The position numbers and the translations under genes were made by a program. Source: Thiothrix sp. (GTDB lineage: Bacteria > Pseudomonadota > Gammaproteobacteria > Thiotrichales > Thiotrichaceae). Taken from it: a DNA stretch of 64,000 bases. Of the stretch, positions 8,233 through 18,844 are shown piece by piece (position 1 is the stretch's first letter; the number at the start of each line of letters is the position of its first letter). The notes beneath the pieces are model-generated. The model ran no database searches and was not told where the DNA came from. It was given only the letters and a program-made list of their open reading frames with translations. The stretch spans positions 113,757-177,756 of the forward strand of contig NZ_JAQTLS010000010.1 in the NCBI RefSeq assembly GCF_028714775.1, read 5' to 3'.

Positions 8233-10083
8233 ATGCCCGTTTACCGTTCCCGCACCTCGACCGCAGGCCGCAACATGGCTGGCGCACGTTCTTTGTGGCG
8301 TGCTACTGGGATGACTGATGCTGATTTCCAGAAGCCGATCATTGCTATTGCCAACTCGTTCACCCAGTTCGTGCCGGGGCATGTGCACCTTAAAGACATG
8401 GGGCAATTGGTCGCGCGGGAAATCGAAGCCGCAGGCGGTGTCGCTAAAGAATTCAACACCATCGCGGTGGATGATGGCATTGCGATGGGGCACGGTGGGA
8501 TGTTGTATTCGCTGCCTTCGCGTGAATTGATTGCCGATGCGGTGGAATATATGGTCAACGCGCATTGCGCCGACGCGCTGGTGTGTATTTCCAACTGCGA
8601 CAAAATCACGCCGGGGATGTTGAACGCCGCGCTGCGCCTGAACATTCCCACCATTTTCGTTTCAGGCGGGCCAATGGAATCCGGCAAAGCCGTGATCGGC
8701 GGCAAACTGGTGAAACTGGATTTGGTGGACGCGATGGTTTCCGCCGCCAATAGCCACGAAAGCGATGAAAACGTGGAAACCATGGAACGTTCCGCCTGCC
8801 CTACCTGCGGCTCGTGTTCCGGCATGTTTACCGCCAACTCGATGAATTGCCTGACCGAAGCACTGGGCATGAGTTTGCCGGGGAATGGTTCGACGCTGGC
8901 GACGCATTCCGACCGCAAGCGTTTGTTCCTCGAAGCCGGGCGCATGATTGTGAGTCTGGCGAAACGTTACTACGAACAGGATGATGCTTCCGTGCTACCG
9001 CGTTCGATTGCCACGATGGAAGCGTTTGAAAATGCGATGTGCTTGGACATTGCGATGGGTGGTTCCACCAATACCATCCTGCACTTGCTGGCAGCGGCGC
9101 AGGAAGCGGGGGTGAATTTCACCATGAATGACATCGACCGCTTGAGCCGTAAAGTACCGCAATTGTGCAAAGTTGCACCTTCCACCCAGCTTTATCACAT
9201 GGAAGACGTACACCGGGCAGGTGGGGTATTCGGCATCCTCGGCGAACTCGACCGCGCAGGTTTGTTGCACCGCGAAGTCGGCACTGTCCATGCCAGCAAT
9301 ATGGCAGAAGCGCTGTCGCTGTGGGATGTGCGTCTGACCAACGACGAAAAACGCTATGAATTTTTCCGCGCAGGCCCCGGCAATGTGCCAACCCAAGTGG
9401 CCTTCAGCCAGAGCAAACGCTGGGATACGTTGGATATTGACCGCGAAAAAGGCTGTATCCGCGACAAAGCCCATGCTTATAGCACCGAAGGCGGCCTTGC
9501 CGTGCTGTTCGGTAACATTGCGCTGGACGGTTGCGTGGTCAAAACCGCTGGGGTGGATGACAGCATCCTCAAATTTTCCGGCCCTGCGCGTATTTTCGAG
9601 TCACAAGATGCTGCGGTTGCGGGCATTCTCGGCGATCAAATCGTCGCTGGCGACATCGTGCTGATCCGCTACGAAGGCCCACGCGGCGGCCCCGGTATGC
9701 AAGAAATGCTCTACCCGACCTCTTACATCAAGTCCAAAGGCTTGGGCAAAGCGTGCGCACTGATCACTGATGGGCGTTTCTCCGGCGGTACATCCGGCCT
9801 GTCCATCGGGCACGTTTCCCCAGAAGCGGCCGAAGGTGGCGCAATCGGTCTGGTGCAGGAAGGCGACATGATCGACATCGACATCCCCAACCGTGCCATC
9901 AACGTGCGTGTCAGCGATGAAGAGCTTGCTAGCCGTCGTGCGGCAATGGATGCGCTCGGCAAAGCAGGTTGGAAGCCGGTGAACCGTGACCGTTATGTGA
10001 GTGCGGCGCTGAAAGCGTATGCGGCGATGACTACTTCGGCGTCGCGTGGTGCGGTGCGTGACGTTACGCAGTTGGAGAAGTAA
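8233..10083 (+). CDS. ilvD: Dihydroxy-acid dehydratase
   Basis: 616 residues, full family length. It dehydrates 2,3-dihydroxy-isovalerate and 2,3-dihydroxy-3-methylvalerate in valine and isoleucine synthesis, using an Fe-S cluster. The cluster motifs [11 protein letters not shown] and [18 protein letters not shown] are intact, as is the C-terminal [27 protein letters not shown] ribosome site precedes the ATG at 8233. It is transcribed alone and faces a tRNA gene. Confidence 0.97.
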   Translation: MPVYRSRTSTAGRNMAGARSLWRATGMTDADFQKPIIAIANSFTQFVPGHVHLKDMGQLVAREIEAAGGVAKEFNTIAVDDGIAMGHGGMLYSLPSRELIADAVEYMVNAHCADALVCISNCDKITPGMLNAALRLNIPTIFVSGGPMESGKAVIGGKLVKLDLVDAMVSAANSHESDENVETMERSACPTCGSCSGMFTANSMNCLTEALGMSLPGNGSTLATHSDRKRLFLEAGRMIVSLAKRYYEQDDASVLPRSIATMEAFENAMCLDIAMGGSTNTILHLLAAAQEAGVNFTMNDIDRLSRKVPQLCKVAPSTQLYHMEDVHRAGGVFGILGELDRAGLLHREVGTVHASNMAEALSLWDVRLTNDEKRYEFFRAGPGNVPTQVAFSQSKRWDTLDIDREKGCIRDKAHAYSTEGGLAVLFGNIALDGCVVKTAGVDDSILKFSGPARIFESQDAAVAGILGDQIVAGDIVLIRYEGPRGGPGMQEMLYPTSYIKSKGLGKACALITDGRFSGGTSGLSIGHVSPEAAEGGAIGLVQEGDMIDIDIPNRAINVRVSDEELASRRAAMDALGKAGWKPVNRDRYVSAALKAYAAMTTSASRGAVRDVTQLEK

Positions 10084-10092
10084 GGGAAACTA

Positions 10093-10165
10093 TGCCGATG
10101 AAGAGAATCGAACTCCCGACCCCATCATTACGAATGACGTGCTCTACCAACTGAGCTACATCGGC
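10093..10165 (-). tRNA. tRNA-Thr (anticodon CGT)
   Basis: On the minus strand a 73-nt cloverleaf folds: acceptor GCCGATG/CATCGGC with discriminator A, D arm GCTC/GAGC, anticodon stem CGTCA/TGATG with loop TTCGTAA (U33 present, anticodon CGT, codon ACG), and T loop TTCGATT. The CCA end is not encoded. The sequence strongly resembles E. coli thrW. Confidence 0.95.
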
Positions 10166-10229
10166 ATTGGGGCTAAAATCATAAGCCCACAACGCCGCTT
10201 GTAGCAAGATGAAAATATTGCCGGAAACG

Positions 10230-10254
10230 GGGCGCTGGTTACTCGCCAGCGCCC
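10230..10254 (-). terminator. Hairpin after the TauE/SafE gene
   Basis: A perfect 9-bp GC-rich stem (GGGCGCTGG / CCAGCGCCC) with a 7-nt loop lies directly after the stop of the minus-strand exporter gene. The following T-run is short (CGTTTCC), so termination efficiency is uncertain. Confidence 0.55.
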
Positions 10255-10255
10255 T

Positions 10256-11056
10256 TTACAGCACCGAAGACAGCATTTTCAGGCTCAACAACACCAGTAA
10301 CACCGCAAAGACTTTTTTCAAGGTTGCCACAGGCAAGGTATGCGCCAATTCCGCCCCTTTGCGTGCGGTAAAGAAACTCACCGACGCGACCAACACCACC
10401 GCAGGCCAATACACAAAGCCCAAAGTATGCGCAGGCAAACCCGCGACATTCCAGCCATTCACCAGATAACCCAATGTCCCCGCGACTGCAATCGGCAACC
10501 CGATCCCTGCTGAAGTCGCAATCGCATTCCTGATATTGACGTTGCACCACATCATGTACGGCACTGACAGCGAACCGCCACCAATGGCAACCAGCGCGGA
10601 AATCCCCCCAATAACCAGCCCAGCCCCCGTCAGCCCCTGTATTCCCGGCAATTCACGGTGCGGCTGCGGCTTGATATTCAGCCACATTTGCACAGCCACA
10701 TAGCCCATGAAACAGGCGAAAAATACCGCCAGCCACAAGGTTGGCAAGAACGCCGCTACAAACGTTGCAGCAAATGTCCCCACTAAAATGCCCAGCGTAA
10801 TCTTTTTCACCACAGGCCATAACACCGCGCCTTTGCTATGGTGCGCCCGCATACTCGCCACCGCAGTCGGCACAATCGCTGCCATCGACGTGCCCAAAGC
10901 CAGATGCACCACATGCTCTTGCGGAAATTTCATTGCCATGAAAATCGTCGTTAGCACCGGAACCATAATCCCGCCACCACCAATCCCCAACAAACCTGCT
11001 GCGAACCCGACCACGGCCCCTAAGCCCAGAAAGGCCACCAGTAAATACCATTCCAC
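10256..11056 (-). CDS. TauE/SafE-family anion exporter
   Basis: 266 residues from a GTG at 11056, chosen because GGAG lies about 8 bp upstream and the protein then starts with its first TM helix (VEWYLLVAFLGLG); the frame is open further but the extra N-terminus does not look real. Eight or so hydrophobic segments and the duplicated glycine-rich motifs GLLGIGGGGIMVP and GGISALVAIGGGSLSVP are typical of TauE/SafE (DUF81) permeases, which export sulfite, sulfoacetate or related organosulfur anions. Substrate here is unknown; a second paralogue is at 58781-59512. Confidence 0.85.
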   Translation of the reverse strand: MEWYLLVAFLGLGAVVGFAAGLLGIGGGGIMVPVLTTIFMAMKFPQEHVVHLALGTSMAAIVPTAVASMRAHHSKGAVLWPVVKKITLGILVGTFAATFVAAFLPTLWLAVFFACFMGYVAVQMWLNIKPQPHRELPGIQGLTGAGLVIGGISALVAIGGGSLSVPYMMWCNVNIRNAIATSAGIGLPIAVAGTLGYLVNGWNVAGLPAHTLGFVYWPAVVLVASVSFFTARKGAELAHTLPVATLKKVFAVLLVLLSLKMLSSVL

Positions 11057-11093
11057 CGTATAATCTCCGTGTTTCCAATGTCCTGACGAGTTT

Positions 11094-11723
11094 ATGCAAT
11101 ACATTAGCCTTCCTGTCACTGCCTTCGCGCAGAATTGCAGTATTATTTGGTGCGAAACCACGAAAGCGTGTGCGTTTGTTGATCCCGGCGGCGATGCTAA
11201 CGATTTGATTGCCGCAGTAAGCGAGCGTGGCCTCAAACCTGTCGGCGTTTTCCTCACCCACGGGCATCTGGATCATGTCGGCGGCACAGCGGCGTTGGCA
11301 AAGCATTACCGTATCCCCATTTCTGGCCCGCACGAAGCGGATAAATACTGGTTGGACGCGCTGCCAGTGCAGGCGCAACGTTTCGGTTTACCGCTTTCTG
11401 GGGTATTTGTGCCGGATCGTTGGTTGCAACACGGTGACACCCTACAGCTTGGGGAACAGCAACTGGAAGTGCTGCATACCCCCGGACACACGCCCGGTCA
11501 TCTGGTGTTTTTCCAGAGGGAAAGCGCGGTGCTGTTTGCCGGGGATGTGCTGTTCCAAGGTTCCATCGGGCGCACCGATTTCCCCGGCGGGAACCATCAG
11601 CAATTAATGCACTCTATTAAGACGCAGCTATGGACGCTGGGTGACGACGTTACCGTCGTGCCGGGTCATGGCCCTAACACCACTATCGGCACGGAACGCC
11701 TGCACAATCCATTCATTCGTTGA
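11094..11723 (+). CDS. MBL-fold metallohydrolase (YcbL/glyoxalase II-like)
   Basis: 209 residues. THGHLDHVGG (the HxHxDH zinc motif), HTPGHTPGH, FAGDVLF and VVPGHGP supply the ligands of a dinuclear metallo-beta-lactamase fold. Length and the compact C-terminus match the YcbL type II glyoxalase-like group, which hydrolyses thioesters such as S-D-lactoylglutathione, rather than full-length GloB. It diverges from the TauE gene with a 37-bp gap, and the CAP-family gene follows 18 bp downstream on the same strand. Confidence 0.85.
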   Translation: MQYISLPVTAFAQNCSIIWCETTKACAFVDPGGDANDLIAAVSERGLKPVGVFLTHGHLDHVGGTAALAKHYRIPISGPHEADKYWLDALPVQAQRFGLPLSGVFVPDRWLQHGDTLQLGEQQLEVLHTPGHTPGHLVFFQRESAVLFAGDVLFQGSIGRTDFPGGNHQQLMHSIKTQLWTLGDDVTVVPGHGPNTTIGTERLHNPFIR

Positions 11724-11741
11724 TGATGACAGGGTTTCCGT

Positions 11742-12323
11742 ATGCGTCATTTTTATACCATCCTCAGTGCCAGCCTGTTGTGTACGGCTTGCATGGCAAT
11801 CGGTGCGCCGCTTGTGCCGAATTTCGTCCCACCACCTGCGGCGGCACTTGAACCCGCCGCGATGCAGGGGATGCTTGCCACCCACAATCAAGTGCGGGCA
11901 AGTGTCGGCGTACCTCCCTTGCAGTGGTCGGGGCAGATGGCAGCTTATGCGCAGCAATGGGCAGAACATCTGGCGCTGAACAATGGTTGCGAAATGCAGC
12001 ACCGTTCCCATGCCCATGCGAACCTGCTGGATGCTGGGGAAAACCTGTTCTGGGGTAGCCCATTGCGCTGGTCAGATGGGCGCATTGAGGTGCAAACTAT
12101 CAGCCCCGCGAAAGTTGCCCAAGATTGGGCGGACGAACGCGCCGATTACAATTACGTCAGCAACACCTGCCGCCCCGGTGCGCAATGCGGGCATTACACC
12201 CAAATGGTGTGGCGCAGCACCACCGAAGTCGGTTGCGGGATGACGGTTTGCCCGGATAAAGCCCAATTATGGGTGTGTAATTACAATCCGCCGGGTAACT
12301 GGGTGGGCGAAAGGCCGTATTAG
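11742..12323 (+). CDS. CAP/SCP-family exported protein
   Basis: 193 residues. Signal peptide at residues 1-20 with a Cys at 14 and 17 (LLCTACMA), so a lipoprotein is possible. The mature domain is a CAP (cysteine-rich secretory/PR-1) fold: HNQVRASVGVPPLQWS, GENLFWG, CGHYTQMVWRSTTEVGCG and the C-terminal WVCNYNPPGNW. Bacterial CAP proteins are extracytoplasmic; their activity is generally unknown. The gene lies close behind the MBL hydrolase. Confidence 0.88.
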   Translation: MRHFYTILSASLLCTACMAIGAPLVPNFVPPPAAALEPAAMQGMLATHNQVRASVGVPPLQWSGQMAAYAQQWAEHLALNNGCEMQHRSHAHANLLDAGENLFWGSPLRWSDGRIEVQTISPAKVAQDWADERADYNYVSNTCRPGAQCGHYTQMVWRSTTEVGCGMTVCPDKAQLWVCNYNPPGNWVGERPY

Positions 12324-12357
12324 GCTTTAGGCTTACGCACTTTTCCCGGTACAATAG

Positions 12358-13308
<951 letters not shown>

Positions 13309-13312
13309 GGGC

Positions 13313-13456
13313 TTACCAGCTTTTTTCACCGGGTTGTGGTTTGTGGTTGGAAAGTTTAAAGAATTTCCATGCCAGATAGCCTAAGAAACCGAGAATAAAC
13401 ACGATGGTGAAAATGGACATGACCATAATGCCCTGCATACTGGAAAAGAAATGCAT
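13313..13456 (-). CDS. Small single-TM protein, DUF3149-like
   Basis: 47 residues: a short N-terminal part (MHFFSSMQ), one TM helix (GIMVMSIFTIVFILGFLGYLAW) and a basic tail KLSNHKPQPGEKSW. AAGGGAG stands 9 bp before the ATG. The size and pattern match DUF3149-type membrane microproteins; function is unknown. It lies convergent to hemF with a 4-bp gap. Confidence 0.6.
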   Translation of the reverse strand: MHFFSSMQGIMVMSIFTIVFILGFLGYLAWKFFKLSNHKPQPGEKSW

Positions 13457-13584
13457 ACAATACCGCTCCCTTACTTGAGTAAAACTGTACTCATCGTAGG
13501 GTGGGCTTTATCCTGCTGCTTTGAGACAAATCAAAACTGCCAAAGCATCGGTGGATTTCTTGCTACAGATCAAGTTTTTGCGGT

Positions 13585-14835
13585 TTAGTGGACGCCATTG
13601 GAGCCGAGTGCCCGTTCGGCGTTGATTAAACCGTAGCCGTAATCGTTGTCGCGCCCCGGACTGCCAAGATCAATTGCAGTATTGTTCAGCAGGTTAGGGT
13701 TGAAACCTTGGCGGTTCAGTGACATCAGCAAAGCAATCACCCCGGAGGCGTGGGCAGTTGCCAGCGATGTGCCACTAGCGACATGGAAGGTTCCGCGTGG
13801 GGCAGTGGTCAAGATGCCAACGCCCGGTGCTGCCAAATCAATGTAATCCCCCCGGTTGGCCTGACCGAAAACTTTTTCGCCCCGGTCAACGGCAGTGACG
13901 GCAATCACACCCGGCAAGGCGGCGGGGTAAGCGGGTTGCGCCCCAGGCCCGCTATTACCAGCGGACGCCACTACCACGATGCCGCGTTGCACTGCGGCTT
14001 GCACCAGCTTATCTACCACCGGATCAGAGCCGCCCGCAAAACTCAGGTTGAGTACGTCCACCCCTTGGTTCATGGCAATTTCTAACGCCCGTGCCACCAG
14101 CCCGGCATTGCTGCGGCGTTCATCGGGGTTTGCGGGATTAGTGCTGAAAGCGCTGATGGCAATCAATTTGGCGTCGGGGGCAATGCCGATGCGTGGGTTT
14201 TTGCTGATCATGACGCCTGCCACTTCCGTACCGTGCAGGCGGTTACGTTCATCGCCCGCGCCAACCAAGTCGATGCGCTCAATCGGGGAGTGCAAGGAAT
14301 CCGTGTAATCAACGTCAATCGGGGTGTCGATCATGCCGATGACGACCCCAGCACCCGCCGTGCGGTTACGTGCCGTCATCACGCCCGTCATGCCCAAGGG
14401 GTATGCGGGAACATCGCCACCCGCGATATTGGCGGTGGTGAAAAAACTGCTGGTACTGGCATCCACTTCTTTTTCATTCTTTTTGATGGCATGAACCAAA
14501 TCGTAAGGGTCTTGACCGTTGGTGGCAGCGGTGATCATGGTGGTGTTGATGGAGCCGAGGTTGTCGCTGCGTTTTGCCCGCAGTTTGTATTTTTTCAGGA
14601 TGCCATCAGCGGTATCGGAGGGTTTGCCGCTGTCGTAGGTGAGGAGCATTTCATTTTTTTCGTAATCAATCGGACGGAAAACGTGCGACTCGATGCACAT
14701 ATTGTCACTGACTTGGCAGGTCGTTGAATTTGTGGTTGTGCCGATAACTTTGTATTCGGCTGGGGTGAGGCTACAGCCGCTGAGGAGTAACATGCCGACA
14801 ATCAAGAGAATCCGAGTAAACTGCATAATATTCAT
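13585..14835 (-). CDS. Subtilisin-like (S8) serine protease lipoprotein
   Basis: 416 residues from the ATG at 14835; an upstream in-frame start at 14922 would overlap the neighbouring gene and bury the signal. The N-terminus has a lipobox (LLLSGC), so it should be a lipid-anchored cell-envelope protease. The catalytic set is complete: Asp in GMIDTPID, His in RLHGTEVAG, Asn in ASAGNSG and Ser in SGTSLATAHASG. About 150 residues precede the protease domain and may be a propeptide. It is the third gene of the sigma/anti-sigma unit, 58 bp after the anti-sigma stop. Confidence 0.85.
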   Translation of the reverse strand: MNIMQFTRILLIVGMLLLSGCSLTPAEYKVIGTTTNSTTCQVSDNMCIESHVFRPIDYEKNEMLLTYDSGKPSDTADGILKKYKLRAKRSDNLGSINTTMITAATNGQDPYDLVHAIKKNEKEVDASTSSFFTTANIAGGDVPAYPLGMTGVMTARNRTAGAGVVIGMIDTPIDVDYTDSLHSPIERIDLVGAGDERNRLHGTEVAGVMISKNPRIGIAPDAKLIAISAFSTNPANPDERRSNAGLVARALEIAMNQGVDVLNLSFAGGSDPVVDKLVQAAVQRGIVVVASAGNSGPGAQPAYPAALPGVIAVTAVDRGEKVFGQANRGDYIDLAAPGVGILTTAPRGTFHVASGTSLATAHASGVIALLMSLNRQGFNPNLLNNTAIDLGSPGRDNDYGYGLINAERALGSNGVH

Positions 14836-14893
14836 AAGGTTGTTAGTGTCATGGCAGTATAACCGGGTTTTAAAGGAAAAAATCAGGTAGGGA

Positions 14894-15631
14894 TCAAAAT
14901 TCCTGACCAATAAACGTGACAACAGCCTGATCTTGCTGCATTTGCTGCAAGATCACTGCGGAATGTTTGTCCGTGGCGGTGGTATCCCGGATTTCAATTT
15001 TGAACAGGTTGTTGGCATCCGGCCCATCGGTGATGTGCGCATTCCATTTGAGCAGGAAACTGCGTAACTCTTGCACCTGTGCGTTATCCTTGAATTCCAC
15101 CAAGAGCTTCATCCCATCCGTAACGGGAACGGCAGTTTGCTTATCGGCAACGGAAGCAGAAACGTAGAGGTCTTCCGTCGGTGCTGTCACTAAATGGGCA
15201 AACCACCCCAAAACCCCGACTTGCATGACCAGCAAGGTGGCAAACACCGCATTCGCAGGCGTCAACCATCCGCTATCGGGCAACAGGTTGCGCAGGCGTT
15301 GCCACCAACCAAGTGCCGCTTTGGGTTTGGCAGTGGTCGTGGGACGCGCGGCAGGGGCAGCTTTGGCGCTTTCCTCTCGCTCAATCCGTTTCATCAGCTT
15401 GTCTAGCCGTTGCGGGGTTGAGTCAACCGTGGTCAGTTGTAACAGGCTGGTATTTTCCCGGATCAGGCCGACCATCCGCAGTTCACGCTGATAGTCGCTC
15501 TTTAATTCTGGGTTTTGCGCCAGCATCTGTTCAACCAGCCTGCGCTCTGGTTCAGTCAGTTTTCCGGTGATGTACCAAGGAAGCAGTAAGCGGGCTTCTT
15601 CAGCAGGATCACCATTGGGAAATAGGCTCAT
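14894..15631 (-). CDS. Membrane anti-sigma factor (no zinc motif)
   Basis: 245 residues. The N-terminal ~70 residues (LLLPWYITGKLTEPERRLVEQML) match the anti-sigma domain with the LLPWY motif but lack the HxxxCxxC zinc ligands. One TM helix (about 123-145, TPANAVFATLLVMQVGVLGWFAHLV) separates it from a periplasmic C-terminal region. It follows the ECF sigma gene by 19 bp, so it is the likely inhibitor of that sigma factor. Periplasmic signal unknown. Confidence 0.8.
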   Translation of the reverse strand: MSLFPNGDPAEEARLLLPWYITGKLTEPERRLVEQMLAQNPELKSDYQRELRMVGLIRENTSLLQLTTVDSTPQRLDKLMKRIEREESAKAAPAARPTTTAKPKAALGWWQRLRNLLPDSGWLTPANAVFATLLVMQVGVLGWFAHLVTAPTEDLYVSASVADKQTAVPVTDGMKLLVEFKDNAQVQELRSFLLKWNAHITDGPDANNLFKIEIRDTTATDKHSAVILQQMQQDQAVVTFIGQEF

Positions 15632-15650
15632 AAAAAATTTACTCGGTTAT

Positions 15651-16259
15651 TTACAGCTCAAAAGCAACAATACCTGCCTTATCCAGCAGTTGCGCCATCC
15701 TTTTGCGAGCATAAAACATACGTGTCTTGACGGTGTTTTCAGAAATTCCCAACAAATCAGCTACTTCTTTGACCGATAAATCTTCAAAATAGGTCAATCT
15801 TAGTACTTCCTTGTGTTCCTCGCTCAACTGATCCATTAAACGTAACAATTGCTGTTTCATGTCATCCATCGCCAACTCCTCGTGAGGGCCGGGGGAGGGA
15901 TCAACCAGTGCATCAAGAATCGACTCATCGTCTAACGCCACCTCTGAAGTTTTCCGCAACCACGAAATCACTTTGTTGCGGGCAATGGAATATATCCACG
16001 TTGATGGTTTCGACCTGCCCGCAAAACTTCCGGCTGACCGCCACACATCAAACAGGGCTTCGTCGACGAGATCAGCCGCCTGCGCAAGGTCATCGCGCAG
16101 TACACGGGCGCAATGCCTCACCAGTTGTGGCTGGTAACGTAGGTATAACTGGCTGAATGCCTGTTGATCGCCCTGACTGATGCGCTCCAGCAGCGTTTCA
16201 TCTGAAAGCTTATTGCCCGCTTCAGTGCGGATCGTACTGCCTTGTGGATAGCCTTCCAT
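15651..16259 (-). CDS. ECF-type sigma-70 factor
   Basis: 202 residues. Region 2 spans about 28-95 (FSQLYLRYQPQLVRHC, then TWIYSIARNKVISWLRK) and region 4 about 135-190 (EEHKEVLRLTYFEDLSVKEVADLLGISENTVKTRMFYARKRM). Regions 1 and 3 are absent, as in ECF sigma factors. It heads a sigma / anti-sigma / subtilisin-lipoprotein unit and probably drives its own operon in response to an envelope signal. Confidence 0.9.
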   Translation of the reverse strand: MEGYPQGSTIRTEAGNKLSDETLLERISQGDQQAFSQLYLRYQPQLVRHCARVLRDDLAQAADLVDEALFDVWRSAGSFAGRSKPSTWIYSIARNKVISWLRKTSEVALDDESILDALVDPSPGPHEELAMDDMKQQLLRLMDQLSEEHKEVLRLTYFEDLSVKEVADLLGISENTVKTRMFYARKRMAQLLDKAGIVAFEL

Positions 16260-16762
16260 TTTCTATGTCGCTCTTTGTGCTTATTTGGTTCTAATTAAAT
16301 TGATTTTTACTGACAAATGGACGAGAAAACCGCATATGCGGAATCAATCCGTCTGTGAAATCAATATGTTGTGCCATTTCATACCAAAGAAGACGGCGTA
16401 TGCCCGTCCTGAGTCGTAAATTTTTTTGAGCTTGTTTGAACCGCAGCCCAACCTTCTGCGACAAACTCCATAATCAAAGCAAACAAGTGAGGCTGGTACG
16501 CCAGCTTCTTAGATTATCGTCCGGTTTGTAATGATGAGCGGCTCAGTCCGTTGTTGAACTGACACACTACACACACTCAAACTAGTAATCCTTAAAAGTT
16601 ATAATACTCCCTCGCAAGTTGTGGCGGGTCTTCGGATCCGCCTTTTTTTGTTTGCAAGCGACGCATCAGCATATCATAATTAACTTATATAGCTAGCATT
16701 TGGGGAGACCTGCGTGCCCAGCCTATTGATTTTAAGGTTTTTTACTATTGGGAACTAGGGTT
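16260..16762. other. About 500-bp non-coding region between ECF sigma and fbp
   Basis: No convincing ORF in either strand. It holds the divergent promoter area of the ECF sigma gene, a TATAAT box near 16601-16606, a strong plus-strand terminator at 16623-16649, and an A/T-rich stretch with a TATATA box near 16687-16692 that could be the fbp promoter. The terminator follows no protein gene, so an unannotated RNA probably ends here. Confidence 0.5.
16623..16649 (+). terminator. Strong rho-independent terminator
   Basis: An 8-bp stem (GGCGGGTC / GATCCGCC, one G-T pair) with a TTCG tetraloop is followed by seven T residues. It points along the plus strand but has no plus-strand protein gene upstream for over 3 kb, and it lies 114 bp before the fbp ATG. 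Confidence 0.85.
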
Positions 16763-17776
16763 ATGTACCAAATCGGCACCACACTGACACAATTCATCCT
16801 CGAAGAACAACGTAAGCACAGCGGCGCGACTGGCGAATTCAGTTGCGTATTGAACGACATCGCCCTTGCCTGCAAGAAAATCGCCGCCCTGACCAGCAAA
16901 GGCGACCTGATCGGCGTGCTGGGTTCTGCCGGTTCCGAGAACGTGCAGGGCGAAGAACAGAAGAAAATGGACATCATCACCAATGACGTGATGATCGAAG
17001 CACTGTCCCGTGGTCACACAGCAGCGCTGGCTTCCGAAGAAATGGACGAAGTTTACAACCTGCCAGCAGCGGTTCCGCGTGGGCATTACCTTGTCACGTT
17101 TGACCCGCTGGATGGCTCTTCCAACATGGATGTGAACGTGTCGGTCGGTACGATCTTTTCCGTGATCAAAGCGCCGGAAGGTGTGGCAAACCCCTGCGCC
17201 GCCGATTTCATGCAAGTTGGCACAACGCAGGTTGCTGCTGGTTACTGCTTGTACGGGCCGTCGGCGATGATGGTGCTGACCACCGGCAATGGTGTGAATA
17301 TGTTCACACTGGATAAAGATTGTGGGGAATTCCTGCTGACCCGCGAAGATGTGCGGATTCCGGCCGACACCAAAGAATTCGCCATCAACGTTTCTAACCA
17401 GCGTTATTGGGAAGCGCCGATGCAACGTTACATCGGTGAATGTTTGCAAGGGGTGGAAGGGCCGCGCGGTAAAGATTTCAACATGCGTTGGGTGGCATCA
17501 ATGGTCGCAGAAATTCACCGCATCCTGACCCGTGGCGGCATCTTTATCTATCCGCTGGATTCCAAAATGAAAGCGGCGGGCAAAACCGGCAAGCTGCGTT
17601 TGATGTATGAAGCCAATCCGATGGGTTTCATCGTTGAGCAGGCGGGCGGGGCAGCGACTACTGCTTACACACGCATTCTGGAAATCCAGCCGACTGATTT
17701 GCACCAGCGTGTGCCGGTGGTAATGGGGTCGCGCAATGAGGTGGAATTGGTGACGGCGTACCATAACGCAGGTTGA
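16763..17776 (+). CDS. fbp: Class I fructose-1,6-bisphosphatase
   Basis: 337 residues from the ATG at 16763; a TTG at 16748 is open but less likely. It hydrolyses fructose 1,6-bisphosphate to fructose 6-phosphate in gluconeogenesis and, in autotrophs, the Calvin cycle. Metal and substrate motifs are present: [27 protein letters not shown] and GGIFIYPLD...[21 protein letters not shown]. The gene stands alone, not in a cbb operon. Confidence 0.96.
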   Translation: MYQIGTTLTQFILEEQRKHSGATGEFSCVLNDIALACKKIAALTSKGDLIGVLGSAGSENVQGEEQKKMDIITNDVMIEALSRGHTAALASEEMDEVYNLPAAVPRGHYLVTFDPLDGSSNMDVNVSVGTIFSVIKAPEGVANPCAADFMQVGTTQVAAGYCLYGPSAMMVLTTGNGVNMFTLDKDCGEFLLTREDVRIPADTKEFAINVSNQRYWEAPMQRYIGECLQGVEGPRGKDFNMRWVASMVAEIHRILTRGGIFIYPLDSKMKAAGKTGKLRLMYEANPMGFIVEQAGGAATTAYTRILEIQPTDLHQRVPVVMGSRNEVELVTAYHNAG

Positions 17777-17801
17777 GGGTTGGTATTTCCCTCACCCCAA
17801 A

Positions 17802-17828
17802 CCCCTCTCCCGCGAAGCGGGCGAGGGG
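17802..17828. terminator. Hairpin between convergent fbp and ribF
   Basis: CCCCTC TCCCG / CGGGC GAGGGG folds with a single T-C mismatch and a CGAAG loop, followed on the plus strand by CTTTC. Preceding CCCTCACCCC makes it look like a dispersed intergenic palindrome seen in many proteobacterial genomes. It may end both convergent transcripts. Confidence 0.5.
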
Positions 17829-17831
17829 CTT

Positions 17832-18749
17832 TCAGAACATTTCGCGTGCTTGGGCGGCATCTTGGGCAATTTGTGCTTTCAGGGCGTCGAGTGAGGCGAA
17901 TTTCATTTCATCCCGCAGGAACGCCAGCGGTTCCACGCAAATGTGCTTGCCGTAGACGTATTGGTTGAAATCGAACAGGTGGACTTCCAGCCGGTTTTCG
18001 ATGCCATGTACGGTGGGGCGTGCGCCGAGGTTGGCGACACCTGCGACTGCATTTTCTGCCAACCCGTAAACATTCACGGCATACACGCCTTTGCGTAAGG
18101 CGATGTGTTGCGGCACGCGCATGTTCAAGGTGGGGAAGCCGATGGTGCGTCCGCGTTTGTCGCCGTGACGTACCCGCCCGGAAACGCGGTAAGGTTTTCC
18201 CAGCAATTCTGTGGCGAGTTCCAACTCTGCGGTGCTCAGTGCCAAGCGCACGCGGGTGCTGCTGACACGCTCGTCATCGTGCAGGAAAGTGGGGGTATCG
18301 ACCACCTGCATCCCTTGTTCCGCACCCATTGCCTGCAACAAATGGTAATCACCGCGTCGCCCTCTGCCGAAGCGGAAATCATCGCCGACCACCAAATAGC
18401 GTACTTTCAAGCCATCCAGAAGGATGTTTTGGACGAAATCTTCCGCCTCCATCGCTGCCAATTGCGGGGTGAAACTCAGGCAGGCGAAACGGTCAACGCT
18501 CATTTCCTGCAACAGGCGCAGTTTGTCGCGCAAGGCATAAATGCGCGGCGGCGGCGGGGCGCGGAAAAATTCGACCGGCAACGGTTCAAAGCTGATCACG
18601 GTGGCAGGCAAAGACAGGGCTTGCGCCTTCCATTCGACGTGCTGGATGACGGACTTATGCCCCCGGTGCAGGCCATCGAAATTACCGATGGTGGCAACAC
18701 AGCCGGGGTCGGAAGCGGGTGCGGGTAAGATGCGGCGTATCAGTTTCAT
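17832..18749 (-). CDS. ribF: Bifunctional riboflavin kinase / FAD synthetase
   Basis: 305 residues. The N-terminal half is the FMN adenylyltransferase domain (GNFDGLHRGHKSVI, then SSTRVR near 165), the C-terminal half the riboflavin kinase domain (YRVSGRVRHGDKRGRTIGFPTLNM and GVANLGARPTV). It makes FMN and FAD from riboflavin. Its usual partners (ileS, lspA) are not adjacent here. Confidence 0.96.
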   Translation of the reverse strand: MKLIRRILPAPASDPGCVATIGNFDGLHRGHKSVIQHVEWKAQALSLPATVISFEPLPVEFFRAPPPPRIYALRDKLRLLQEMSVDRFACLSFTPQLAAMEAEDFVQNILLDGLKVRYLVVGDDFRFGRGRRGDYHLLQAMGAEQGMQVVDTPTFLHDDERVSSTRVRLALSTAELELATELLGKPYRVSGRVRHGDKRGRTIGFPTLNMRVPQHIALRKGVYAVNVYGLAENAVAGVANLGARPTVHGIENRLEVHLFDFNQYVYGKHICVEPLAFLRDEMKFASLDALKAQIAQDAAQAREMF

Positions 18750-18844
18750 GCGGGAAGTTTACCCCAAACAGCGCAAACTGTGGGGTAAAACTGGCGTATG
18801 CGGGCATAAGCAGTCGTCGTGCTGCGAGCCGATGAAGCAACTAC

